5,259 nucleotides of DNA from an uncultured Oscillospiraceae bacterium (GCA_905236265.1 CAJOOV010000132.1:1-5259); one strand, 5' to 3'. Shown: positions 1-5,259, counted from the stretch's first letter. Translations and numbers: made by a program. Notes: a model not told the origin generated them from the sequence alone.

Positions 1-372
1 CTCCACGCCTCTGCTTTGCAGGTAAAGATACAGTTCCTGAAAGCCGGGATAGGTCAGGCACTCTCCCCCGGTCAGACGCGCCTTGCGCATTCCTGCGTCA
101 ACGGCCTGCGCCATGAGGGACTTCCACTGCTGCGTGGTCAAAAGCGCCCTGCCCTGCATCTGTTCCCGTGTCAGGTGGACATAGCACATCTTACAGTCCA
201 GATTGCACAGGGGCGTCAGCTCAAAGGTGCCGGTATAGGGAATACCCTTTTCCCTCGCCCTGATGCTGAGAAAGCGGCTAATCTGCCGGTGGTAATCCCA
301 CTCCGGCACGCCGTCCTCCCGAAGCTGTGCCAGCAGCTCCACCAGATTGGAGGGCTGTTTACTCTCTGCCAT
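1..372 (-). CDS. Radical SAM protein (RiPP-maturase-like), N-terminal part, cut by window edge
   Basis: Seen: translating the minus strand from ATG at 372 gives 124 residues with no stop up to the window edge. Residues 49-63 read FELTPLCNLDCKMC, with cysteines 56, 60 and 63 forming the CxxxCxxC motif that binds the S-adenosylmethionine-cleaving 4Fe-4S cluster. Residues 101-104 read TGGE, the usual GGE-like SAM-binding motif after the first helix. The N-terminal 45 residues are a helical lead-in. The start is supported by GGGAG at 381-385, 8 bases before the ATG, and the ATG lies 1 base after the stop of the peptidase gene. Family knowledge: 'FELTPLCNLDCKMCYVHL' is typical of clostridial radical SAM/SPASM proteins found beside PqqD-like genes. 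The auxiliary-cluster C-terminus would lie beyond the left edge and cannot be checked. Inference: it modifies a peptide presented by the neighbouring PqqD domain. Substrate and chemistry are unknown. Confidence 0.9.
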   Translation of the reverse strand, partial: MAESKQPSNLVELLAQLREDGVPEWDYHRQISRFLSIRAREKGIPYTGTFELTPLCNLDCKMCYVHLTREQMQGRALLTTQQWKSLMAQAVDAGMRKARLTGGECLTYPGFQELYLYLQSRGVE

Positions 373-373
373 G

Positions 374-898
374 TCACACTCTCCCGTGAAACAGTGAGGG
401 AACCAGCCTTCTCGCCAGATTTCCCGCAAATACCCATATCCTACGAAAAGCAAACCACGCCTTGCGCCGCAGCGGGCTGTCCATCCAGCGGATACCCCGG
501 CGCCGCTGCTTCTCCGTATCCAGCGGAATCTCCCTGCCCCTGCGGTTCATGGAGACCACCAGCCCCAGCACCTCACTGCAGGCAACGGGGCGATCCGGGG
601 TGAGGCAGTTATCCCCCCATGTCTGCACCCGGCTCCCGTCCTCAGAGAGGCGGTAGACCCGGTGTACCACAAATGCACCGTCCTCCCGGCGAAACAGGAC
701 TATGTCCCCCCGCTCCAATGGCCGCCGGAGGGGAAGGATGGTGACAGGGTCTTTCTCATAGCGGATCAGGGGCATCATGCTGGTTCCCATAAGGGGAATC
801 GTCACAGGGATTGCTGCCCCCCGCTGCACCAGCGTACACCACTGCTCCACCGGCATGGAGACAGAGCGCTCTGCGCCCTCTGCGTCCCCGGAGGTCAT
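374..898 (-). CDS. S24/S26-family (SipW-like) serine peptidase
   Basis: Seen: a 174-residue protein counted from ATG at 898. GTSMMP (catalytic Ser40) is followed by RGDIVLFRR (about 63-71), VVHRVY with His79, and TWGDN (about 93-97), which is the order of conserved boxes in type I signal peptidases and S24 peptidases. A His in the VHRV box, where bacterial Lep has Lys, makes it SipW/archaeal-like with a Ser/His dyad. Unlike a normal signal peptidase it has no clear N-terminal membrane anchor; only a basic, aromatic stretch (about 147-168) near the C-terminus could touch the membrane. The start overlaps the upstream stop as TGATG (896-900), which implies translational coupling. GTG at 901 is an equally open alternative, and ATG at 856 lacks a ribosome site. 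Inference: between a PqqD domain and a radical SAM enzyme, it probably cleaves a leader from a modified peptide. It could instead be a degenerate regulator-type S24 protein. Confidence 0.85.
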   Translation of the reverse strand: MTSGDAEGAERSVSMPVEQWCTLVQRGAAIPVTIPLMGTSMMPLIRYEKDPVTILPLRRPLERGDIVLFRREDGAFVVHRVYRLSEDGSRVQTWGDNCLTPDRPVACSEVLGLVVSMNRRGREIPLDTEKQRRRGIRWMDSPLRRKAWFAFRRIWVFAGNLARRLVPSLFHGRV

Positions 899-1164
899 CA
901 CTGGATCAGACCCAGCTCAGAAAAGGTCTTTAAAATACCGTCCAGATCCGCTGCGGCCACCTCACGCTCTACCTCATACTCGTTCAGCAGCAGCTCCAGC
1001 AAATCCTCCCGGCTGCACTCCCGCTGTGCCATCTCCCGCAAAAGGGCGGCGGACACCTCGTTGAGCACCACGGAGCCTGCAAAGGCGGCCACATTCTCTC
1101 CCGTGGGAAGGGCGAGATAATCTCCCTCCATCTCCACAACTTCAAAACCCTGTTTCAGCTTCAT
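898..1164 (-). CDS. PqqD-like RiPP recognition element, probable independent translation product
   Basis: Seen: the last 88 codons of the kinase frame begin with ATG at 1164, preceded by a full AAGGAGG at 1173-1179 with an 8-base spacer. The peptide starts MKLKQGF and ends LGLIQ. That is the normal length and start of a stand-alone PqqD family protein in Firmicutes, with the usual beta-hairpin start, the LNEVSAALL helix and the acidic helices LLELLLNEYEVEREVAAADLD. Family knowledge: PqqD-like proteins bind the leader of a precursor peptide and hand it to a partner radical SAM enzyme. Inference: this segment is, or recently was, a separate gene, and free PqqD is probably made even if the longer fused protein also exists. 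No cofactor-synthesis genes for PQQ are present, so the name reflects the fold only. The frame matches the fusion exactly, so the sequence alone cannot decide between one gene and two. Confidence 0.65.
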   Translation of the reverse strand: MKLKQGFEVVEMEGDYLALPTGENVAAFAGSVVLNEVSAALLREMAQRECSREDLLELLLNEYEVEREVAAADLDGILKTFSELGLIQ

Positions 1165-2028
1165 TTTTGTTTCCTCCTTTTTATCTCTGATCCGCTGGGG
1201 AAAGCGGAACAGTGTCTCATAAATCTCCTGCGCTGTCTGTTCGTCCTGATCGCTGTAGAGGCGGTAGATTGGCACGCTGCGCAGCAGCCGCTCCATCCCT
1301 GACAGCGCCCGTGCCGCCAGCGCCGTGTCCCACATGGGAATCAAAAGCTGTCCTGCCAGAAATGAGCGTGCCTGTGCCGCCGTCATGCGGCGAAGCTGGG
1401 TATGCCCGGCACGGCGCACCTCCATAATGCACCGCAGCGGAGCGCAGACATTGGTAAAAATCTGCTCCTTGCCGTCCCACGGAACGCCGTAAACGCTGCC
1501 GCTGTCCGGGTCAATCATAGGACGGTCGCCGGAAATCCACGTCCCGTCCAGATGCTGCGTCCACTGCAGGGCACGGGTGGATTTCCCGCTGCCGGAGGGG
1601 CCGGAGAACGCCACCCCCTGCCCCTCTATGCGGACACATGCGGCGTGGAGTACCAGAAACCCCTGTCTGATGAGGGCGCATTCCACCGCCGCCTGCAGCA
1701 GCAGGGCAAACGCCTGCTGCAAAGCCTGCTGTGGGCAGTGGTCAGGCGCATAGAACCGGGCGGTTCGATAGTCCTGCGCCACCCACATCCAGCCGCTGCA
1801 TGACCTGTCCTCCAGCAGCCACCCGGCCTCCTCCGCCTTCGGCTTCCACACATTCATCATGGCGTGCTCCGCCAGCCTGCGCCACACTCCAAGCTCCGGC
1901 ACGCCGGAGACCCGCTCCACCGTCAGCTCAGCGCCCCCCATGGCGGGGCGCATTTTCCGAAAGGGGCGGTAGCTCTCAGGCGCCGATTCCGTCAGCAGGC
2001 CGAGGGGGCCGATCTGGTAGTATTCCAT
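898..2028 (-). CDS. HprK-like P-loop kinase read in frame into a PqqD-like domain
   Basis: Seen: 376 residues from ATG at 2028. The N-terminal 110 or so residues are unrecognised. Residues 127-150 hold LHAACV (His128) followed by a Walker A loop, GPSGSGKST (143-151). Then come ISGDRPMID (about 165-173) as the acidic Mg/Walker B region, GVPWDGKEQ (about 181-189) and APLRCIMEV (about 196-204), in the order seen in HPr-kinase C-terminal-like proteins. Residues 289-376 are a PqqD-like winged-helix domain, with LALPTGENVAAF and VVLNEVSAALL near its start and LGLIQ at the end. The start was chosen because AAGGGAG at 2037-2043 lies 8 bases upstream and leaves a 20-base gap to the VanZ gene; an in-frame ATG at 2079 would run back into it. 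Family knowledge: HprK-like kinases phosphorylate some lasso-peptide precursors, and PqqD-like domains bind RiPP leaders. Inference: a kinase acting on a peptide or carrier held by PqqD. See the separate entry at 898-1164 for the odd junction. Confidence 0.85.
   Translation of the reverse strand: MEYYQIGPLGLLTESAPESYRPFRKMRPAMGGAELTVERVSGVPELGVWRRLAEHAMMNVWKPKAEEAGWLLEDRSCSGWMWVAQDYRTARFYAPDHCPQQALQQAFALLLQAAVECALIRQGFLVLHAACVRIEGQGVAFSGPSGSGKSTRALQWTQHLDGTWISGDRPMIDPDSGSVYGVPWDGKEQIFTNVCAPLRCIMEVRRAGHTQLRRMTAAQARSFLAGQLLIPMWDTALAARALSGMERLLRSVPIYRLYSDQDEQTAQEIYETLFRFPQRIRDKKEETKMKLKQGFEVVEMEGDYLALPTGENVAAFAGSVVLNEVSAALLREMAQRECSREDLLELLLNEYEVEREVAAADLDGILKTFSELGLIQ
1173..1179 (-). promoter_or_regulatory. 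Internal ribosome binding site before the PqqD-like segment
   Basis: AAGGAGG on the minus strand, with an 8-base A-rich spacer to ATG at 1164. It lies inside the open frame, where it codes for the KKEE linker. It matches the 16S anti-Shine-Dalgarno sequence better than most other start sites in the window, which argues for genuine initiation rather than chance. Confidence 0.75.
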
Positions 2029-2036
2029 CCCTCCGG

Positions 2037-2043
2037 CTCCCTT
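2037..2043 (-). promoter_or_regulatory. Ribosome binding site deciding the kinase start
   Basis: AAGGGAG lies 8 bases before ATG at 2028, inside the 20-base gap after the VanZ-like gene's TAG. A second purine run, GGAGGG at 2029-2034, abuts the ATG but is too close to serve as the main site. Together they favour ATG 2028 over the upstream in-frame ATG at 2079, which lies inside the VanZ-like gene. Confidence 0.6.
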
Positions 2044-2048
2044 CCCGT

Positions 2049-2762
2049 CTAAATCTCCCAGTTTCTCTGGAACTGCCATACGAAACGCACCAGTATGTAG
2101 CCGATCACGGCGCCAAGGGTATTGGCGATAATATCATCAATGTCCGCCTGCCCGATGTGGAGAATCATCTGCGTGCCCTCGATCACGGTGCTGCTCATCA
2201 GCCCGCCCAGCATGGCAAAGGACCAATGGCGCAGCGCATCGGGGTTCATCGCCGGAATCAGGTAGCCAAAGGGGATAAACATCACCACGTTCAGCATCAT
2301 GTGCTCCATCATCTCCGGGTCATGCTCCAGCACTGCCCGCTGCAAATCGTCAAAGGGCGTTGTCAGCACCGTGGAGTCGTCCACCACACCGATACGCATA
2401 AAAACGGTCAGGTACAGCACCGCTGCCATGTAAATCAGAAACAGCGCCACATTCAGCCCTCTCATGCCATAGCGGTTTTGCAGGCAGAAGCGCAGGAACA
2501 AAACCAGCATCACCAGCACCAGAATGGCCAGCACCCCGTAGATCACAATGACGTTGAAGCCGGAATAGACATACAGCAGCCCAACCACGCCGCAGACCAC
2601 CAGGTACATCACCGCCAGCACCACGTTAATCAGCATCTCGTTTCCGCTGGAATAGTAGGATTGGGAGGACATCCGGTTCACTGCCCGAATCAGCGCCAGA
2701 TAGCCCACAATCAGCAGGATCAGCGTCATTATCATCGTCATGGGGGAAAATAGTGGGATCAT
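2049..2762 (-). CDS. VanZ-like membrane protein
   Basis: Seen: 237 residues, strongly hydrophobic, with likely membrane segments near 8-27, 44-66, 70-92, 104-122, 157-171, 182-200 and 209-228. The VanZ signature is present as NVVMFIPFGYLIP (158-170) and later as IEGTQM (194-199) and DIDDIIANTLGAVIGY (207-222). ATG at 2762 is preceded by AAAGGA at 2771-2776 with an 8-base spacer. Family knowledge: VanZ-domain proteins are common in Firmicutes. The founding member gives low-level teicoplanin resistance by an unknown mechanism, but most relatives are unlinked to glycopeptide resistance and are often found near cell-envelope genes. Nothing else of a van cluster is here, so resistance should not be inferred. 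Context: it sits 27 bases after the capsule-sugar gene and 20 bases before the kinase, bridging the two modules. Its role is unknown; an envelope or export-linked function is a guess. Confidence 0.9.
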   Translation of the reverse strand: MIPLFSPMTMIMTLILLIVGYLALIRAVNRMSSQSYYSSGNEMLINVVLAVMYLVVCGVVGLLYVYSGFNVIVIYGVLAILVLVMLVLFLRFCLQNRYGMRGLNVALFLIYMAAVLYLTVFMRIGVVDDSTVLTTPFDDLQRAVLEHDPEMMEHMMLNVVMFIPFGYLIPAMNPDALRHWSFAMLGGLMSSTVIEGTQMILHIGQADIDDIIANTLGAVIGYILVRFVWQFQRNWEI

Positions 2763-2789
2763 GTTGTAAATCCTTTCTGTCTGAGGGTA

Positions 2790-3986
2790 TCAGACCGGCT
2801 CAAAAAACGTGTCGGGACGCTGGGGGGAGAAGATTTCATTGCAGGTCATCACCGTCACCAGATTCTCCGTCTGGGACAGGTTGATAATGTTATGCGTCCA
2901 GCCGGGAATCATATAGACCGACTCAATTTTATCGCCGCTGACCTCAAACTCCACCGTCTCGCCGGTATTGATGTTCCGTTCCTGAATCAGGGCATGGCCG
3001 GAGACGACAATAAACTGCTCCCACTTGGAGTTGTGCCAGTGCTGTCCCTTGGTGATGCCGGGCTTGCTGATATTCACAGAGACCTGTCCGCAATCCAGCG
3101 TATGAACCAGCTCGGTAAAGGAGCCCCGCTGGTCTTCGTTCATGCGCAGGGCATATTTGAACCGCTTTGCAGGCAGATAGCTGAGGTAGAGGGAGAACAG
3201 CTTTTTTGCAAAGGAGCCCTCCGGCATTTTCGGCATCATCAGGGTAGCAGGCTGCTGTTTGAACGTCTCCAGCAGATCCACAATCTCCCCCAGCGTCACC
3301 CTGTGGGTCACGGGAACGAAGCAGTATCTCCCCGCAGGTGCCGCAACCGCTTGCATCCCATCATACTCGCAGTGCTGCTCCCTGCCCTCCAACAGGTCAA
3401 ACATACCCTGCACCAGATCGTCAATATACAGCAGCTCCAGCTTCGTGGAGCGGTCATGCACGCTATAGGGCAGGTCGTTTGCCACGGCATGGCAGAAGGT
3501 GGACACGGCGGAGTTATAGTTGGGTCTGGAATGCCCCATCAGATTGGGAAAGCGGTATACTGCCGTCTTGACCCCTCTCTTCTCACCGTAGCGGAAGAAC
3601 AGCTCCTCCCCTGCCAGCTTGCTTTTGCCGTATTCGCTCCCGGCGAACCGTCCCGCCAGCGTCGCCTGAATGGAGGAGGAGAGCATCACCCCCGCCCGGC
3701 TGCCGCAGCCTTCCAGACAGTCCAGAAGCCGGGAGGAGAAGCCGAAATTGCCCTTCATGAACTCCTCCGGGTCCTTCGGGCGGTTCACCCCCGCCAGATG
3801 AAAGACGAAATCCGCCTTTTTGCAGAACGCTTCCAGCTGGGAGGGAGGGGAGTCGATGTCATATTCGTAGATTTCTCCGATGGTCAGCCCCGGTCTGGTA
3901 CGATCCTTCCCGTCTCTCAGGTTTTTCAGATTGTTCACCAGTGCAGTACCCACCATGCCCTTTGCGCCGGTCACAAGGATTTTCAT
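2790..3986 (-). CDS. capF: CapF/WbjC/FnlB-type bifunctional sugar epimerase-reductase for UDP-L-FucNAc synthesis
   Basis: Seen: 398 residues. The N-terminal extended-SDR domain has the dinucleotide loop TGAKGMVG (6-13), HLAGVNRP (63-70), LSSSIQAT (102-109), the YGKSK catalytic pair Tyr119/Lys123, and RPNYNS (154-159). The C-terminal cupin (about 285-398) has GQVSVNISKPGITKG, then metal-ligand candidates His316, His318, Glu323 and His365, and ends RPDTFFEPV. These blocks match my memory of Staphylococcus aureus CapF closely. Family knowledge: the cupin epimerises C3 of the 4-keto intermediate made by CapE, and the SDR domain reduces C4 with NADPH. The product is UDP-N-acetyl-6-deoxy-L-talosamine, passed to the 2-epimerase. 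All key residues seem intact. It is some 29 residues longer than the S. aureus protein, partly from an insert near residues 21-40. It starts 10 bases after the upstream gene ends, and its ribosome site, GAGG at 3994-3997, overlaps that gene's stop codon. The product is cytosolic. Confidence 0.95.
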   Translation of the reverse strand: MKILVTGAKGMVGTALVNNLKNLRDGKDRTRPGLTIGEIYEYDIDSPPSQLEAFCKKADFVFHLAGVNRPKDPEEFMKGNFGFSSRLLDCLEGCGSRAGVMLSSSIQATLAGRFAGSEYGKSKLAGEELFFRYGEKRGVKTAVYRFPNLMGHSRPNYNSAVSTFCHAVANDLPYSVHDRSTKLELLYIDDLVQGMFDLLEGREQHCEYDGMQAVAAPAGRYCFVPVTHRVTLGEIVDLLETFKQQPATLMMPKMPEGSFAKKLFSLYLSYLPAKRFKYALRMNEDQRGSFTELVHTLDCGQVSVNISKPGITKGQHWHNSKWEQFIVVSGHALIQERNINTGETVEFEVSGDKIESVYMIPGWTHNIINLSQTENLVTVMTCNEIFSPQRPDTFFEPV

Positions 3987-3995
3987 GCCGCCACC

Positions 3996-5171
3996 TCAGC
4001 TCTTTCTCCATACCATTTTGTTTACCACGCCGGTATAGGACTGGATGATGCGCACCACCTTGTCCGACACGTTCTCATCGGTGTAATCCGGCACGGGAAT
4101 GCCGTGATGGTGGTTCCGGTTCATCTCCACGGCCAGCTCCACCGCCTGCAGCAGGTTCCCCTCATCAATTCCGGCGAGGACGAAGTCCCCCTTGTCCAGC
4201 GCCTCCGGGCGCTCGGTGCTGGTGCGGATGCACACTGCCGGGAAGGGATGTCCAATGCTGGTAAAGAAGGAGGACTCCTCCGGAAGGGTGCCGGAGTCGG
4301 AGACCACGGCAAAGGCGTTCATCTGCAGGCAGTTGTAATCATGAAAGCCCAGAGGCTCATGCTGCACAATGCGGCGATCCAATTGGAAGCCCGCCGCCTC
4401 AATCCGTTTCCGGCTGCGGGGATGGCAGCTATAGAGAATGGGCATGTCATACCGCCGGGCAAGGGCGTTGATGGCATGAAAGAGGCTGAAAAAGTTCTTG
4501 TCCGTGTCGATATTCTCCTCCCGGTGGGCGGACAGGAGCATATACCTCCCCTTTTCCAGCCCAAGACGGGCGTGGATGTCGGAGGCGCAGATCTCCTCCA
4601 GATTCATCCGAAGCACCTCCGCCATGGGGGAGCCGGTCACATAGGTGCGCTCTCTGGGCAGTCCCGTCTCCGCCAGATACCGCCGGGCGTGCTCGGAATA
4701 GGCCAGATTCACGTCGGAGATGATGTCCACTATGCGGCGGTTGGTCTCCTCGGGGAGGCACTCGTCCTTGCAGCGGTTTCCCGCCTCCATGTGGAAGATG
4801 GGAATATGCAGCCGCTTTGCGCCGATGACGCTGAGGCAGGAGTTGGTGTCCCCCAGCACCAGAACGGCGTCCGGGTGGATGCAGCGCATGAGCTGATAGG
4901 AGCTTGCAATAATATTGCCCATGGTCTCCCCCAGATCGGCGCCCACTGCGTTGAGATAGACCTCCGGGTCATCCAGCTTCAGATCCCGGAAGAAAACACC
5001 GTTCAGGTTATAGTCGTAATTCTGTCCCGTGTGGGCAAGAATGGTATCAAAATAGCGCCTGCTCTTCTGAATCACCGCAGCCAGCCGGATGATCTCCGGA
5101 CGGGTGCCCACGATAATCAGCAGCTTCAGCCTGCCGTTTTCCTTCCACTTGACCCCGCTGAAATCCGCCAT
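3996..5171 (-). CDS. capG: Non-hydrolysing UDP-GlcNAc 2-epimerase, CapG/WbjD/FnlC type
   Basis: Seen: 391 residues with the GT-B-like epimerase landmarks: VGTRPEIIRL (21-30), HTGQNYDYNLN (47-57), GDTNS with Asp108, HMEAGNR with Glu129, LPEETNRR with Glu141, SAHREEN with His216, and SDSGTLPEE (291-299) for UDP binding. Family knowledge: in WecB, Lys15, Asp95, Glu117, Glu131 and His213 are the important residues. All have counterparts here except the lysine, which is Arg29. I recall GTRPEIIRL as typical of the CapG/WbjD/FnlC branch, so this probably marks the subfamily rather than loss of function. Next to CapF it should convert UDP-N-acetyl-6-deoxy-L-talosamine to UDP-N-acetyl-L-fucosamine, the last step of the pathway. 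ATG at 5171 has AGGAGG at 5181-5186 with a 9-base spacer, giving a short 14-residue N-terminal extension. A plain WecB-like role making UDP-ManNAc is less likely given the neighbour. Confidence 0.93.
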   Translation of the reverse strand: MADFSGVKWKENGRLKLLIIVGTRPEIIRLAAVIQKSRRYFDTILAHTGQNYDYNLNGVFFRDLKLDDPEVYLNAVGADLGETMGNIIASSYQLMRCIHPDAVLVLGDTNSCLSVIGAKRLHIPIFHMEAGNRCKDECLPEETNRRIVDIISDVNLAYSEHARRYLAETGLPRERTYVTGSPMAEVLRMNLEEICASDIHARLGLEKGRYMLLSAHREENIDTDKNFFSLFHAINALARRYDMPILYSCHPRSRKRIEAAGFQLDRRIVQHEPLGFHDYNCLQMNAFAVVSDSGTLPEESSFFTSIGHPFPAVCIRTSTERPEALDKGDFVLAGIDEGNLLQAVELAVEMNRNHHHGIPVPDYTDENVSDKVVRIIQSYTGVVNKMVWRKS

Positions 5172-5180
5172 GGTCTTTTT

Positions 5181-5187
5181 CCTCCTC
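5181..5187 (-). promoter_or_regulatory. Ribosome binding site of the 2-epimerase
   Basis: GAGGAGG on the minus strand lies 9 bases before ATG at 5171. It supports that start and the 14-residue N-terminal extension ahead of the Rossmann strand LKLLIIVG. No -10/-35 pair is convincing in the 88 bases upstream, which is consistent with transcription from farther upstream. Confidence 0.65.
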
Positions 5188-5196
5188 TTTGCGTTG

Positions 5197-5259
5197 TTAA
5201 AGCTCCCATTGAGCGTATATTTCCCTTCGTTTTCTTGCCTTTCCCTTCAGTTGGGACAG
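5197..5259 (-). CDS. Possible C-terminal tail of an upstream gene, cut by window edge
   Basis: Seen: one minus-strand frame is open from the right edge for 20 codons and stops at TAA (5197-5199), 25 bases before the epimerase ATG. The tail is basic and then aromatic, with KARKRREIYAQWEL at the end. That spacing and the shared strand fit another operon member. Caveat: a second minus frame is also open across these bases and continues into the epimerase gene, and 20 residues are too few to identify a family. In capsule loci the preceding gene could be a glycosyltransferase, polymerase or the CapE-type dehydratase, but nothing seen here selects among them. Confidence 0.45.
   Translation of the reverse strand: MSQLKGKARKRREIYAQWEL

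Noticed and set aside
16..603. Plus-strand open frame of 195 codons at the left edge
   Set aside because: It is antisense to the radical SAM gene and the peptidase gene, both of which have clear family motifs and ribosome sites. Its own product has no recognisable features.
898..1164. PQQ biosynthesis
   Set aside because: Only the PqqD fold is present. There is no PqqA, PqqB or PqqC, and the neighbouring radical SAM protein has the clostridial RiPP-type motif rather than a clear PqqE context.
898..2028. Lasso-peptide cluster with tailoring kinase
   Set aside because: The kinase and leader-binding domain fit, but no asparagine-synthetase-like cyclase, transglutaminase-like B2 protease or precursor is seen, and a radical SAM enzyme is not a usual lasso component.
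2029..2079. Upstream in-frame ATG at 2079 as the kinase start
   Set aside because: It would overlap the end of the VanZ-like gene by about 31 bases, and the added 17 residues look like out-of-frame VanZ sequence. ATG 2028 has a well-spaced ribosome site.
1731..2753. Long plus-strand open frame of 340 codons, rich in His and Gln
   Set aside because: It lies antisense across two well-supported minus-strand genes (VanZ-like and kinase). Its His/Gln-rich, low-complexity composition is what the reverse complement of GC-rich, Met/Leu/Val-rich membrane-protein codons gives, and it has no recognisable motif.
2049..2762. Glycopeptide resistance gene vanZ
   Set aside because: Only the broad VanZ domain is shared. 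No vanHAX, vanRS or vanY genes are nearby, and the context is capsule and peptide modification.
1..5259. CRISPR arrays, tRNA or rRNA genes, insertion sequences, intrinsic terminators
   Set aside because: I found no spaced direct repeats, transposase motifs, inverted terminal repeats or GC hairpins followed by T runs on the minus strand. Gaps between genes are too short to hold RNA genes or a separate precursor peptide gene.

Overview
The window is a GC-rich, tightly packed stretch in which every supported gene reads on the minus strand, so transcription runs from the right edge to the left edge. No gap between genes exceeds about 30 bases, and I see no internal promoter or terminator, so this looks like part of one operon. 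The base composition, strong AGGAGG-type ribosome binding sites, and protein types (VanZ-like protein, SipW-like S24/S26 peptidase, PqqD with HprK-like kinase and radical SAM protein) suggest a Clostridia-class Firmicute, plausibly a gut Oscillospiraceae/Ruminococcaceae relative. That assignment is an inference, not a database match.

In transcription order, the right part (5259 to 2790) belongs to a capsule or exopolysaccharide locus. It holds the possible tail of an unknown upstream gene, a UDP-GlcNAc 2-epimerase of the CapG/WbjD/FnlC type, and a CapF/WbjC/FnlB-type bifunctional reductase with a C-terminal cupin. These are the last two enzyme types of UDP-N-acetyl-L-fucosamine synthesis. The first enzyme (CapE type) is not in the window and is probably upstream. 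A VanZ-like membrane protein (2762 to 2049) follows.

The left part (2028 to 1) is a peptide-modification-like cassette: an HPr-kinase-like P-loop protein read in frame into a PqqD-like RiPP recognition element, a small S24/S26 Ser/His peptidase, and the N-terminal third or so of a radical SAM protein with a CxxxCxxC cluster motif. A peptide-binding PqqD domain, a kinase, a protease and a radical SAM enzyme together resemble a RiPP maturation system with an unusual tailoring kinase. No precursor peptide gene lies in the window, so the substrate is unknown.

The most notable detail is the kinase-PqqD junction. The reading frame runs through without a stop, yet a full Shine-Dalgarno site and ATG sit exactly where a separate PqqD gene should start. 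A TAA lies out of frame just before it, reachable by adding one base to a C4 run. This is either a very recent fusion, a fusion that also makes free PqqD from an internal start, or a one-base sequence error.
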